In this document: one piece after another, positions 1 to 8,504 of the stretch
How positions within the stretch are numbered: position 1 is the first letter of the stretch
Layout of the letters: every line of letters begins with the position of its first letter
DNA from: JAFMDF01 sp965277445
GTDB lineage: Bacteria > Bacteroidota > Bacteroidia > Chitinophagales > Saprospiraceae
DNA length: 64,000 bases
Direction of reading: 5' to 3'
Assembly: GCA_965277445.1 (NCBI GenBank)
Contig: CBDICY010000032.1
Span: 806,001 to 870,000, forward strand
Program-made: the position numbers and the translations under genes
Notes under the pieces: generated by a model
The model's database searches: none
What the model was told of the DNA's origin: nothing
Seen by the model: the letters and a program-made list of their open reading frames with translations, nothing else

Positions 1-1
1 T

Positions 2-739
2 TGTGATAGCGATAATTCAGCAACTAGTTGCCCTTGCACTTATCCTATTTTGTCTTTTGACACGATGAGTTATGTAGTTGAAAAATCTGATTATCAACCA
101 AATACTTTTTATCGAATAAATTCCCAATTTATTCAAATTCAAAGCATACAATTTTATTTAAGTGGCTTTCAATTTAGACGAACTTCTGGTGAATGGGTTG
201 GTGTTGCAGATACGATTAGTTTGGCGGTATTGAATGAAGACAACCAATTAGAAACTCAAGTATTTGCAGATGATTTTGTGTTAGTCAATCAGCAACCCAG
301 TATAGATATGGGGGCAATTAAACAGCATGGTACTTTCGATAGTTTGCGTTTTGTGTTGGGTATAGAAGCACCTGCTAATTCAACTGACCCAGATTCTATT
401 AACAGAACCAGTCATGCGTTGCTTGAATCAGACTTGCATACAGGTGACCAAGCAACAGGTTATATTTTTAATCAACTTATTTTCTTTAGAGATACCTTAT
501 CAAGTACGGCAATCACCCTCAATATTACTGCTGCAGATTTTGCTGGTCAATTGGATTTAATGGAGCTTAAAATGCCATTTTCTTACGAAACACCAATTGG
601 AAAGGACTTTTCACTCGGAACTTTGCAGGTTGACCACGCAAAATGGTTTGATGGCATCAATTTTGTGGTTGATACAGAAGCAATTATGATTGAAAAGATT
701 GTCGCAAACACGCCTAATGTCTTTTCCGTGTCCAATTGA
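2..739 (+). CDS. MbnP-like protein, 5' end cut by the window edge
   Basis: The reading frame is open from base 2, so the gene begins before the window. The first possible in-window start (TTG at 50) is unlikely to be real because the upstream codons continue a plausible protein (CDSDNSATSCPCTYPI). The visible 246 residues have the MbnP-type layout: a beta-strand describing an ordered site (YRINSQF), then 'IQSIQFYLSGFQFRR', then 'LRFVLGIEAP...' and 'SHALLES' near the usual HPLG position. It is more diverged than the two downstream homologues and lacks their WxxWN-Y-F segment. MbnP proteins are periplasmic or surface partners of diheme MbnH enzymes in copper handling. Membership here is inferred from weak similarity and from the neighbouring MbnP and MbnH-like genes. 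Confidence 0.55.
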   Translation, partial: CDSDNSATSCPCTYPILSFDTMSYVVEKSDYQPNTFYRINSQFIQIQSIQFYLSGFQFRRTSGEWVGVADTISLAVLNEDNQLETQVFADDFVLVNQQPSIDMGAIKQHGTFDSLRFVLGIEAPANSTDPDSINRTSHALLESDLHTGDQATGYIFNQLIFFRDTLSSTAITLNITAADFAGQLDLMELKMPFSYETPIGKDFSLGTLQVDHAKWFDGINFVVDTEAIMIEKIVANTPNVFSVSN

Positions 740-775
740 TTCCCCCCTTTGTTCCCATATAAAACAACTAAATTA

Positions 776-783
776 TATATTTG
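776..783 (+). promoter_or_regulatory. Candidate -7 box (TATATTTG) upstream of the second MbnP-like gene
   Basis: TATATTTG matches the Bacteroidota -7 consensus TAnnTTTG. It lies after the stop of the first MbnP-like gene and about 150 nt before the next start. No clear -33 TTG or TTTG lies at the usual 19-21 nt spacing, so this is tentative. A small hairpin (TTCGCT...AGCGAA, about 889-914) lies in the leader. Confidence 0.35.
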
Positions 784-935
784 TACGTTTTATATAAGAA
801 TCATTTATGACTTCGCTATTGAAGCTTCCTACTAACTCTATTAATGTATGGGCTTATTTTTTAGCTTAGTCTACCTATCTGGTAAAGGTTATTCGCTATT
901 ATCAAAAAGCGAAATTCAAACGAAACCGAACAAAG

Positions 936-1712
936 ATGAAGAACATTCTATCACTAATAATCATTTCTGGTCTCTTGATGGCTGCATCTTGTGGCAAAGA
1001 GTCTGCTCCTCCTGTCGATACGGCAACCATTAATCTGTCTTTCCGAGCGACTTATGGTGATGAGCCTTTGGTTTTAGATCAACAAACCTATCTTTATAAA
1101 GGTAATCCAATTAGATTTTCTAAAGTAACTTTCTATTTAGCGAACTTAGTAGTAGTTAATGATGACGGAGAAAGGGAATTATCAGACATTCAGTTTATTG
1201 ACTTGTCTTTAACTCATAATACACCTGAGGATGCAGCTAAAGGATCGATTGTAAACTTTACAAGAGTTCCCGTTGGCGTTTATAGATTTCTAAGATTTGG
1301 GATAGGTGTTCCTGTTGATTTAAATAAAACGAATCCTTCCGATTATTCTACGAGCCATCCTTTAGGAGCAGACAATAGTAGCGAATATTGGGAAGCTTGG
1401 AATAGTTATATTTTTGCTAAAATAGAGGGACAATATGATGAAAATGAAGATGGAACAATTGATGGGAATGATATTAGTTTTGCTTATCATGCGGGAATGG
1501 ATAGAGCTTATCCAGATGAACTTGAGTTTGATAACATTCTTAATTTAAGCGCAGGTGAAACTACGAACTTGAACTTTGAATTAGATGTTCAGAAATTACT
1601 TGTTTGGCCTCATGGAGAGCCATTCCCCCTAGAACCTCACGATCCTAACAATCAGACCGAAGAAATGATTGTTCTTATGAATAATTTTAGAAAAGCACTA
1701 ATATTAAAATAA
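936..1712 (+). CDS. MbnP family lipoprotein
   Basis: This 258-residue protein has a lipoprotein signal (MKNILSLIIISGLLMAASC, lipobox ending at Cys19), so it is probably anchored in the outer membrane. The body carries MbnP family features: 'INLSFRATYGDEPLVL', 'IRFSKVTFYLANLVV', 'TSHPLGADNSSEYWEAWNS' followed by YIFAKIEG. An Asp-rich DxNxDGxID loop at about residues 169-179 looks like an EF-hand-type calcium loop. MbnP proteins bind copper, and a Trp-derived kynurenine made by the partner MbnH is involved; the Trp residues of the WEAWN segment are natural candidates here. It is followed by a close paralogue and an MbnH-like cytochrome on the same strand. The copper role is inferred from family membership, not shown by the sequence. 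Confidence 0.75.
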   Translation: MKNILSLIIISGLLMAASCGKESAPPVDTATINLSFRATYGDEPLVLDQQTYLYKGNPIRFSKVTFYLANLVVVNDDGERELSDIQFIDLSLTHNTPEDAAKGSIVNFTRVPVGVYRFLRFGIGVPVDLNKTNPSDYSTSHPLGADNSSEYWEAWNSYIFAKIEGQYDENEDGTIDGNDISFAYHAGMDRAYPDELEFDNILNLSAGETTNLNFELDVQKLLVWPHGEPFPLEPHDPNNQTEEMIVLMNNFRKALILK

Positions 1713-1726
1713 ACACTAACTACTTA

Positions 1727-1950
1727 TCAGTATGCCAACTAAGAGTTGAATAAAGATATAAGTTACTGTAAATCAGTTACATGTATTTTTAATTAATTTA
1801 ATTTTAACATTTTGAAAACAATATGTATTTTACTGATAATCAGCAATTAATAAAAATAACCACGTAGTTAAATTGTTGTACTTTATTGTATTTTAAATCA
1901 TAACTAACTGATTATCAGTAATTTTTAACTCTTAGTTCGCATTCAGTACT
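1727..1950. repeat. Intergenic element with about 20-bp terminal inverted repeats
   Basis: The left end (1727-1747, containing TGCCAACTAAGAGTT) is repeated inverted at 1927-1946 (AACTCTTAGTTCGCA). A second inverted pair lies inside: ACTGATAATCAG at about 1851-1862 and CTGATTATCAGT further right. The 224-bp stretch is very AT-rich and has no open frame. It fills the gap between the two MbnP paralogues. It resembles a MITE or a folded RNA element. Its termini vaguely recall those of the 160-bp element at 4080-4239 (shared CxAACT core), but I do not claim homology. Confidence 0.5.
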
Positions 1951-1985
1951 TTGAATTAAATTATTCAAATGAAAATTAAGCGATA

Positions 1986-2765
1986 ATGAGAGAACTTTTT
2001 AAAATTGTATTCCTCCTATTCTGCCTTACCTTTACCGCTTGTCGCAAACAAACTGCTGTACTTGTTGATATCGCTTCCCTTAATTTATCTTTCCGAGCAA
2101 CTTATGGTGACGAGACTTTAGTACTAGACAATCAGCAGGAATACGATTATGAAGGGAAACCAGTAAGATTTTCCAAAATTAATTTTTACTTAGCTAATTT
2201 AGTAGCGATCAACGACGATGGAGAAACAGCATTATCAGACATTCAATTTATAGATTTATCGCTAACGCATAATACTGCAGCTGAAGCGGAAAGCGGATCA
2301 GTAATAAAATTTAATAAAGTGCCTATTGGGGCGTATAAGTATTTAGGATTGGGAGTCGGTGTTCCTACTGATTTAAACAAAACAAACCCTTCCGATTATG
2401 CCACAAGTCATCCTTTAGGAGCAAATAATAGTAGTGAATATCTAGAAGATTGGAATGGTTATGTCTTTGTAAGAATAGAAGGACAATACGATCAAGATGG
2501 AGATGGATTTGGGAGTAATGATATAGCTTTTTCTTATCTGGTAGGCGGTCGTGAGAGTCTGTATAGACCGATTGAATTTGAAAATACGCTAGTTTTTAAG
2601 GCTGGAGAAACAACTAATTTGAACTTTGAATTGGATGTTAGACGATTATTGACTCGTCCTGCGGGTAGTTTGATTCCTATCATAGATTATAACCCAAATG
2701 ATATAAATGAAGAAAGACAAATTATTATGGATAATTTTGAGCTAAGAGCATTCCAATTAAAATAA
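1986..2765 (+). CDS. MbnP family lipoprotein (paralogue)
   Basis: This 259-residue paralogue is similar along its whole length to the protein at 936-1712. Shared strings include 'LNLSFRATYGDE', 'SDIQFIDLSLTHNT', 'NKTNPSDY.TSHPLGA' and 'GETTNLNFELDV'. It has a lipoprotein signal with Cys19 (LLFCLTFTAC). The conserved aromatic segment reads 'YLEDWNGYVFVRIEGQYD', so one of the two Trp residues of the paralogue is Leu here. An Asp-rich DQDGDG loop follows. The tandem arrangement indicates a local duplication followed by divergence. A role in copper or redox metal handling with the next gene is inferred. Confidence 0.75.
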   Translation: MRELFKIVFLLFCLTFTACRKQTAVLVDIASLNLSFRATYGDETLVLDNQQEYDYEGKPVRFSKINFYLANLVAINDDGETALSDIQFIDLSLTHNTAAEAESGSVIKFNKVPIGAYKYLGLGVGVPTDLNKTNPSDYATSHPLGANNSSEYLEDWNGYVFVRIEGQYDQDGDGFGSNDIAFSYLVGGRESLYRPIEFENTLVFKAGETTNLNFELDVRRLLTRPAGSLIPIIDYNPNDINEERQIIMDNFELRAFQLK

Positions 2766-2897
2766 AATGCTACCATGTCAACTGCTTAACAAACTCTCTT
2801 CCTTTTCTTGCATAGTAAAGACATTTGGTTCCCATAAATAAACTAATTTGCAAAGACGATTCGTTTTAAAATATATCCTGTTTTTAAAATTGATAAA

Positions 2898-4031
2898 ATG
2901 TCTTGTTTGTATAGAAATAACTACCTACTCTTCTTAATAATTCTAGTTCTTTTTGCTTGTAAAAAAGATAGACCTTCCGTAACGACTAATCCACCGCCTG
3001 TAACGGATGCCACAGACTTAAGCAGTATTTCCTATAATCCAGTAGCCGTTGAATTGCCCGATGTATCTCCTTTACCCGTGATGGATATTCCTGAAGATAA
3101 TCCTTTGACAGAAGCAGGTGTTGAATTGGGTAGATTTTTATTTTTTGACCCTATTTTATCGGGTAATGAAAAAATGGCTTGTGCAGACTGCCATTTTCCT
3201 CAAAGTGGTTTTACCGATAATTTGGCGGTTAGTACAGGAACAGATGGTATCGCTGGTTTAAGAAGTTCGATGTCTTTAGTTAATGCGGGTTATTTTACCA
3301 AAGGTTTATTTTGGGATGGTCGAATCAAAACTTTAGAAGAACAAGCGTTATTACCAGTAGAAGATGTGATTGAATTGCATAATGATTGGGAAAGTGTAGT
3401 CGAGAAAATGCAAGTACATGCTGATTACCCAACTCGATTTAGAATAGCCTTTGGGATTAATAGTACCGACGAAATCACCAAAGAATTAGCGGTCAAAGCT
3501 ATTGCCCAATTTGAAAGAAGTTTGATAAGTTTTAATTCTAAATATGATAGAGTCGTTCGAAATGAGGCTTTTTTTGAAGAGGATGAATTAACTGGTTTTG
3601 AATTATTCTTTGACGAGCCTAATAATTTACCAGATGCCGAATGTGGCCATTGTCATAACGCCCCTTTATTTACGGTCAATCAATATTTCAATAATGGTCT
3701 TGATTCAGTTGGTAGTCTAGAAGATTTTAAAGACAAAGGTTTAGGTGCAGTTACAAATAACCTATTTGATAATGGAAAATTTAGAGCGCCTAGCCTTAGA
3801 AATATTGCCTTAACTGCCCCTTATATGCATGATGGCCGCTTCCAGACTTTAGAAGAAGTGATTGACCATTATAATGAAGGCGCTCATTTTGCGGATAATA
3901 TTGATCCGCTGATTAAGACCAAAGGATTAGGGCTTTCAGCGCAAAATAAAAAAGATTTAATTGCCTTTCTACACACCTTAACGGATACCTCTTTTGTCAA
4001 TAATCCAGCTTATCAGAATCCGTTTGAATAA
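2898..4031 (+). CDS. Diheme cytochrome c peroxidase / MbnH-like lipoprotein
   Basis: This 377-residue protein has two CxxCH c-type heme sites, CADCH (about residues 94-98) and CGHCH (about 251-255), with the spacing of bacterial diheme cytochrome c peroxidases and MbnH. The N-terminus is a lipoprotein signal (FLIILVLFAC-KKD), so it should be anchored and face the periplasm. 'ELGRFLFFDPILSGNEKMACADCH', 'LFWDGRI', 'RAPSLRNIALTAPYMHDGR' and 'TLEEVIDHYNEG' are family hallmarks. Such enzymes reduce hydrogen peroxide or, in MbnH, oxidise a Trp of MbnP. Its position after three MbnP-like genes favours the MbnH-type role, which I infer. Confidence 0.85.
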   Translation: MSCLYRNNYLLFLIILVLFACKKDRPSVTTNPPPVTDATDLSSISYNPVAVELPDVSPLPVMDIPEDNPLTEAGVELGRFLFFDPILSGNEKMACADCHFPQSGFTDNLAVSTGTDGIAGLRSSMSLVNAGYFTKGLFWDGRIKTLEEQALLPVEDVIELHNDWESVVEKMQVHADYPTRFRIAFGINSTDEITKELAVKAIAQFERSLISFNSKYDRVVRNEAFFEEDELTGFELFFDEPNNLPDAECGHCHNAPLFTVNQYFNNGLDSVGSLEDFKDKGLGAVTNNLFDNGKFRAPSLRNIALTAPYMHDGRFQTLEEVIDHYNEGAHFADNIDPLIKTKGLGLSAQNKKDLIAFLHTLTDTSFVNNPAYQNPFE

Positions 4032-4032
4032 A

Positions 4033-4262
4033 ACGTAGCACAGACATTCTTGTCTGTGAAATTGAAGTTATTTTTACATAAGTACCAACTCATAATTAGT
4101 TTAAAATTTCAGGGAGATTATTTTTTCGATAGTTTTCTTTAAAAAATCCAGTCATAGCACCGCTACGGCTTGATTTTTTAGAGGAAAATAGCGGAAAAAG
4201 AAGCCGCTGAAAATTAATAATAATTGTGTGTTGGTACTTAGACAGGAATGTCTATGCTACTT
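4033..4262. repeat. Split pair of inverted short palindromes (REPIN-like) interrupted by a 160-bp element
   Basis: The left arm at 4033-4058 contains the palindrome CAGACA-TTCT-TGTCTG preceded by GTAGCA. The right arm at 4239-4262 contains TAGACA-GGAA-TGTCTA followed by TGCTAC. The two arms are approximate reverse complements of each other. The same motif occurs as a tight pair at 25919-25985 (CGGACA-AGAA-TGTCCG next to GAGCTAC). Here the arms are about 180 nt apart and the 160-bp element lies between them, which looks like a nested insertion. Confidence 0.6.
4080..4239 (+). repeat. 160-bp terminal-inverted-repeat element, copy 1 (upstream of mfd)
   Basis: The element begins AAGTACCAACTCATAATTA and ends GTGTGTTGGTACTT, which form terminal inverted repeats. 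A second copy of exactly 160 bp lies at 48458-48617 on the minus strand. My ungapped hand alignment gives about 133 of 160 identical positions. The best conserved blocks are ATAGCA-CGCTACGG in the middle and TGAAAATTAATA near the right end. Most of the element could fold into one long imperfect hairpin. It has no ORF and stands in sense orientation upstream of mfd. It could be a MITE or a structured RNA or DNA element. Confidence 0.8.
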
Positions 4263-4281
4263 ATGTACTACGAAAATACCC

Positions 4282-4289
4282 TATCTTTG
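4282..4289 (+). promoter_or_regulatory. -7 box (TATCTTTG) of mfd, probably giving a leaderless mRNA
   Basis: TATCTTTG fits the Bacteroidota -7 consensus TAnnTTTG exactly and ends 5 nt before the GTG at 4295. Transcription normally starts about 4-7 nt after this box, so the transcript would begin at or next to the start codon. Confidence 0.6.
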
Positions 4290-4294
4290 CAGCC

Positions 4295-7200
4295 GTGAAG
4301 AATCTACAACGATTAATACAGCTTTATGCCGAAGATGAAAGGGTCAAGCAACTGATTTCGGCCCTACAATCAGACACACCTGCTCGACTACAATTGGTCG
4401 GAATGATGGGTGCGCAGGAAGCCTTTGTCTTGACGGGAAGTTATTTAACCGCTCCTCGCAGTCATTTATTCATTGCCGCCGATAAAGAAGAAGCCGCTTA
4501 TCTCTACAATTCCATCGAAAGTTTATTCGATAAAAAGCCCATTCAATTTTTTCCTGATTCCTTTCGACGACCGCAATATTTTGAGGTGTTGAATAGTACC
4601 AATGTATTATCCAGAACTGAAACGGTCAATAAAATTGCTTCTTCTAAAGCAGAAGGAGAAATAGTGGTAACTTATCCAGAAGCGCTTTTTGAAAAAGTTG
4701 TCTCGCCTGAGGTACTACATGCACAAAAGATTGATATTACAGTAGGAGCAGAAATAATCGTCAATGACATCATCGAACAATTGGTCACTTACGGTTTTGA
4801 TCGGGTTGACTTTGTTTATGAACCTGGCCAGTTTTCTATCAGAGGAGGGATAATAGATATTTTTTCTTATGGAAATGAATACCCTTATCGAATAGAGTTA
4901 TTTGATATAGAAGTGGAAAGTATTCGGTTGTTTGATCCAACCACGCAATTGTCACAACGGAAAATTTCTAAAGTGACGATTATTCCAAATATCAATACCA
5001 AATTTGACCACAGTCAAAAGGTATCTCTCTTTAAGGTCTTACCAGCAAACACAGCGATTTGGATGAAAGATTATCAAATGGTGATCGACAAATTGCAAGA
5101 ATGCTTTGAAAAGGCAGAAGAATTTTCAAAATCACTTTCCTTAATCGAAGACGAATCCTTAAAAGAAATATTTAGAGATCGAGCTTTTATTCGCCCCAAT
5201 CAGGTTATTGACGAAATTTCGGATTATTCGATTATTAGTTTAGCGAAATCGAAGCATCCGTTTAAGGTCGATAAAAAGATTGTTTTTACCACTCGCCCAC
5301 AACCGAGTTTCAATAAAAACTTTAAGTTATTAATAGAGAATCTTAATGATAATGAAAAGAAGGGATTAGAAAATTATCTCTTCACAGGAAATGCCAAACA
5401 AATAGAACGCTTCTACTCTATTTTTGAAGATTTAGAAGCCAATGTCCAATTCCATCCAATTCAAAAAGCCATTCATAAAGGTTTTGTGGATATGGACTTA
5501 AAGGTTTCTTGTTATACGGATCACCAGATTTTTGAACGTTTTCATCGGTATAAACTCAAAAAAGGATTTACTAAGAACCAAGCTTTAAATCTAAGGTTAC
5601 TAAGAGAATTGAAGCCTGGTGACCATATTACGCATATTGACCATGGAATTGGTCGATTTTCTGGTTTAGAAAAAATCAATATTAACGGACATAACCAAGA
5701 ATCTGTTCGGGTTATTTTTAAGAATAATGATCTGCTTTATGTGAGTATCAACTCTCTACATAAAATTGCGAAATTTAGAGGGAAAGATGGAATGCCTCCA
5801 AAATTAAGTAAATTAGGTTCGGATGCATGGAAGAATTTAAAACGTAAAACGAAGAGCAAAGTCAAAGACATTGCCAAGGAATTGATTAAATTATATGCCC
5901 AAAGAAAAGCAGCACCCGGTCATGCTTTTCCACCAGATGGTTATTTGCAAAATGAATTAGAAGCCTCTTTTATTTATGAAGATACGCCCGATCAATTAAA
6001 AGCGACCAACGATGTCAAGGCAGATATGACAAGTGATAGCCCGATGGATAGATTGATTTGTGGGGATGTTGGTTTTGGTAAGACGGAGGTTGCGATGCGT
6101 GCCGCATTTAAAGCAGTTGTTGGTGGAAAACAAGTGGCTATTTTAGTACCAACCACTATTCTAGCTTTACAGCATTATCGAACCTTCAAAGAGCGATTAG
6201 ATCATTTTGGGGTAACGGTAGATTATATTAATCGTTTTCGGTCTACCAAGGACAAACGAATTATTGGCGAAAAGCTAAAAAGTGGGGAAATAGATTTAGT
6301 GATTGGTACGCATGGTTTGCTAAATAAACAAATAGGCTTTAAAGATTTAGGTTTATTAATAGTTGATGAGGAACAGAAATTCGGTGTATCTGCCAAAGAG
6401 AAATTGAGGAACATAAAAATTAATGTAGATACCTTAACCTTAACGGCAACACCCATTCCAAGAACGCTGCAATTTTCTTTGATGGCGGCAAGGGATTTAT
6501 CCATTATTCGTACCCCTCCACCCAATCGGCAACCGATTCATACAGAAATTCGAGTTTTTAATGATGAAGTGATTAGAGATTCTATTTTATATGAAACGGA
6601 TAGAGGCGGACAAGTTTTCTTTGTTCATAATCGAGTGAAAACGCTGCCAGATATTACCGCAATGATTCAGCGATTATGCCCCGATGTAGACATCATAATG
6701 GCGCATGGGCAAATGGAATCGAATAAATTAGAAAGGGCTTTAATTGATTTTATTGATTATAAATATGATGTTTTGGTTTGTACCAATATCATCGAAACAG
6801 GCTTGGATATTACCAATGCGAATACGATTATTATCAATAATGCTAATAATTTTGGCTTAAGTGATTTGCACCAATTAAGAGGTCGAGTAGGTCGATCCAA
6901 TCGAAAGGCTTTTTGTTATTTATTTTGCCCACCGATGTCTACCTTAACGACGGATGCGAGAAAACGCTTAAAGACGATTGAAGAATTTTCCGACTTAGGA
7001 AGCGGCTTTAATATTGCCATGCGAGACTTGGATATTCGAGGAGCTGGTAATTTATTAGGTGGCGAACAAAGTGGGTTTATTTCTGAGATTGGTTACGAAA
7101 CCTATCAAAAGATTCTAGAAGAAGCGATTATAGAATTAAAAGAGTCGCATTTCAAAGATTTATTCAAAAAAGATTTAGCCAAACGAACCGAATTTGTGCG

Positions 7201-7666
7201 AGATGTGCAAATCGAGACGGATACAGAAATGCTGATTCCAGATGAATACGTCAATAATATTCAAGAGCGTTTAAATCTCTATACAGAACTAGATAAAATT
7301 AAAACAGAGGAGGCCTTAGATAAATTTGCAGCAGGTCTAAAAGACCGTTTTGGAAAAGTACCTAAGGAAATTCAGGAGCTATTCGATGGCTTAAAAGTTC
7401 GGTGGATCTGCCAAAAAATGGGCTTTGAACGCCTAAGTTTAAAGCAACGAAAACTACGCTGCTATTTTATCGCTAATGCCCAGTCTCCATTTTACGAAAC
7501 TAAACTGTTTAAAAATTTCATTAAACTTATCACGATGCATGGGGAGAAAGCTGGTTTAACCTTAAAGCAATCTTCTCGTTACTTGATCTTGATTAAAGAG
7601 AATGTCAAGAATTTAAAACAGGTTAAACAAGTTTTAGAACGGATTCATAAGGCGGTAGCTAGATAG
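4295..7666 (+). CDS. mfd: Transcription-repair coupling factor Mfd
   Basis: Mfd is an ATP-driven DNA translocase that removes RNA polymerase stalled at lesions and recruits UvrA. Seen in order: a UvrB-like N-terminal module, the RNA-polymerase-binding CarD-like domain ('GDHITHIDHGIGRFSGLE'), Walker A GDVGFGKTE, the DEEQ box, motif III TATPIPRTL, the helicase C domain with 'GRVGRSNRKA', the translocation motif 'GAGNLLGGEQSGFI', and the C-terminal TRCF domain. I prefer the GTG start at 4295 (MKNLQRLIQLY), giving 1123 residues. The in-frame upstream ATG at 4226 lies inside repeat DNA and ahead of the probable -7 box. The length is usual for the Bacteroidota protein. Confidence 0.97.
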   Translation: MKNLQRLIQLYAEDERVKQLISALQSDTPARLQLVGMMGAQEAFVLTGSYLTAPRSHLFIAADKEEAAYLYNSIESLFDKKPIQFFPDSFRRPQYFEVLNSTNVLSRTETVNKIASSKAEGEIVVTYPEALFEKVVSPEVLHAQKIDITVGAEIIVNDIIEQLVTYGFDRVDFVYEPGQFSIRGGIIDIFSYGNEYPYRIELFDIEVESIRLFDPTTQLSQRKISKVTIIPNINTKFDHSQKVSLFKVLPANTAIWMKDYQMVIDKLQECFEKAEEFSKSLSLIEDESLKEIFRDRAFIRPNQVIDEISDYSIISLAKSKHPFKVDKKIVFTTRPQPSFNKNFKLLIENLNDNEKKGLENYLFTGNAKQIERFYSIFEDLEANVQFHPIQKAIHKGFVDMDLKVSCYTDHQIFERFHRYKLKKGFTKNQALNLRLLRELKPGDHITHIDHGIGRFSGLEKININGHNQESVRVIFKNNDLLYVSINSLHKIAKFRGKDGMPPKLSKLGSDAWKNLKRKTKSKVKDIAKELIKLYAQRKAAPGHAFPPDGYLQNELEASFIYEDTPDQLKATNDVKADMTSDSPMDRLICGDVGFGKTEVAMRAAFKAVVGGKQVAILVPTTILALQHYRTFKERLDHFGVTVDYINRFRSTKDKRIIGEKLKSGEIDLVIGTHGLLNKQIGFKDLGLLIVDEEQKFGVSAKEKLRNIKINVDTLTLTATPIPRTLQFSLMAARDLSIIRTPPPNRQPIHTEIRVFNDEVIRDSILYETDRGGQVFFVHNRVKTLPDITAMIQRLCPDVDIIMAHGQMESNKLERALIDFIDYKYDVLVCTNIIETGLDITNANTIIINNANNFGLSDLHQLRGRVGRSNRKAFCYLFCPPMSTLTTDARKRLKTIEEFSDLGSGFNIAMRDLDIRGAGNLLGGEQSGFISEIGYETYQKILEEAIIELKESHFKDLFKKDLAKRTEFVRDVQIETDTEMLIPDEYVNNIQERLNLYTELDKIKTEEALDKFAAGLKDRFGKVPKEIQELFDGLKVRWICQKMGFERLSLKQRKLRCYFIANAQSPFYETKLFKNFIKLITMHGEKAGLTLKQSSRYLILIKENVKNLKQVKQVLERIHKAVAR

Positions 7667-7763
7667 TAGAGAAGGAAGATTTTTTGACGCTGAGAGACGC
7701 TGTTTGAAATTATGACCTCTTATGTTTTTTAGATAGTCAACTAAAAAAAGAATACCAAACGAA

Positions 7764-7848
7764 TTTGGACACAGAGTACTCAGAGAAGACACAGAGATCA
7801 CCAAGCATTAAATATTAGGTAATTAACTCAGTGTTCTCCGTGTCCAAA
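7764..7848. repeat. Intergenic hairpin with arms of tandem 9-mers
   Basis: The left arm (7764-7795) reads in 9-nt steps (GGACACAGA, GTACTCAGA, then an 11-nt variant). The right arm (7827-7848: CTCAGTGTT, CTCCGTGTC, CAAA) is its approximate reverse complement. The outer 9 bp (TTTGGACAC/GTGTCCAAA) pair perfectly. It lies in the 304-bp gap between mfd and exbD (convergent genes), where I see nothing else. Confidence 0.6.
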
Positions 7849-7970
7849 ATATAATAATCCTTTATCCGATGATCTATCCTTCTAACAAATGTTTAATGTC
7901 ACGAAGAAAAACATGAAAAATCATAAAAATCAGCGGAATCAGCTTCAAAAAAAATCATTCCAACATCCAA

Positions 7971-8504
7971 TTAAAACTCCGTAGGCTCGGATTCAGAAAT
8001 AACCGATGGAATTTTTTGCCGTATCTCTTTCTGTGCTGCCTTCGGCAAATCTGCAAACAACTCTCCATAGCGTCGATTAGATTCTTCCTCCCACAATTCA
8101 TTATAAGCTGCCTTTATTTCATTATACACACTCAAATAAGTCGTGTAAGAAGTACCTCTGTCATTTTGTAAGGATACAACTGCTTTATTAGGTGCACTCG
8201 ACAAATTGGCTTTTTTTCTTGGATTAAGGACAAACTCTTTGACTTGATTCCTAATCCCCTCAATCGTACCTAATTTGCCTTCTACTAGTAATTGATTTTC
8301 TCGATTGACTTTAATCGAAAAAACATTTCTTGGTGGAATATCTATTGAAGGAGGCGCTTCTTCCCACATAGGTAGTTTAACCAAAATTCCTTTATCGAAA
8401 TCTATTTGAGTAGTAACCAAAAAAAAGATGAGTAATAAAAAGGCAATATCTGCCATTGATCCTGCATTGACTTCGCTACTTAAACGACGCTTTTTCTTTT
8501 TCAT
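7971..8504 (-). CDS. exbD: ExbD/TolR-type biopolymer transport protein
   Basis: This 177-residue protein has a basic N-terminus (MKKKKRRLSSEVNAGSMAD), one membrane helix ('IAFLLLIFFLVTT') and a periplasmic domain, the ExbD/TolR layout. The conserved Asp at the start of the helix (SMADIAF), which carries protons in ExbD, is present. ExbD works with ExbB to energise TonB-dependent outer-membrane transport or TolA. The C-terminal extension (ELWEEESNRRYGELFADL...) is typical of the longer Bacteroidota ExbD. No exbB or tonB lies next to it, which is unusual because these genes normally cluster; part of the set must be elsewhere. Confidence 0.85.
   Translation of the reverse strand: MKKKKRRLSSEVNAGSMADIAFLLLIFFLVTTQIDFDKGILVKLPMWEEAPPSIDIPPRNVFSIKVNRENQLLVEGKLGTIEGIRNQVKEFVLNPRKKANLSSAPNKAVVSLQNDRGTSYTTYLSVYNEIKAAYNELWEEESNRRYGELFADLPKAAQKEIRQKIPSVISESEPTEF

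Noticed and set aside
848..1033. Short open frame overlapping the start of the second MbnP-like gene
   Set aside because: It is out of frame with a clear lipoprotein gene and has no plausible protein features.
6223..6525. Open frame on the minus strand inside mfd
   Set aside because: It lies wholly within the helicase motifs of mfd, so it is a shadow.
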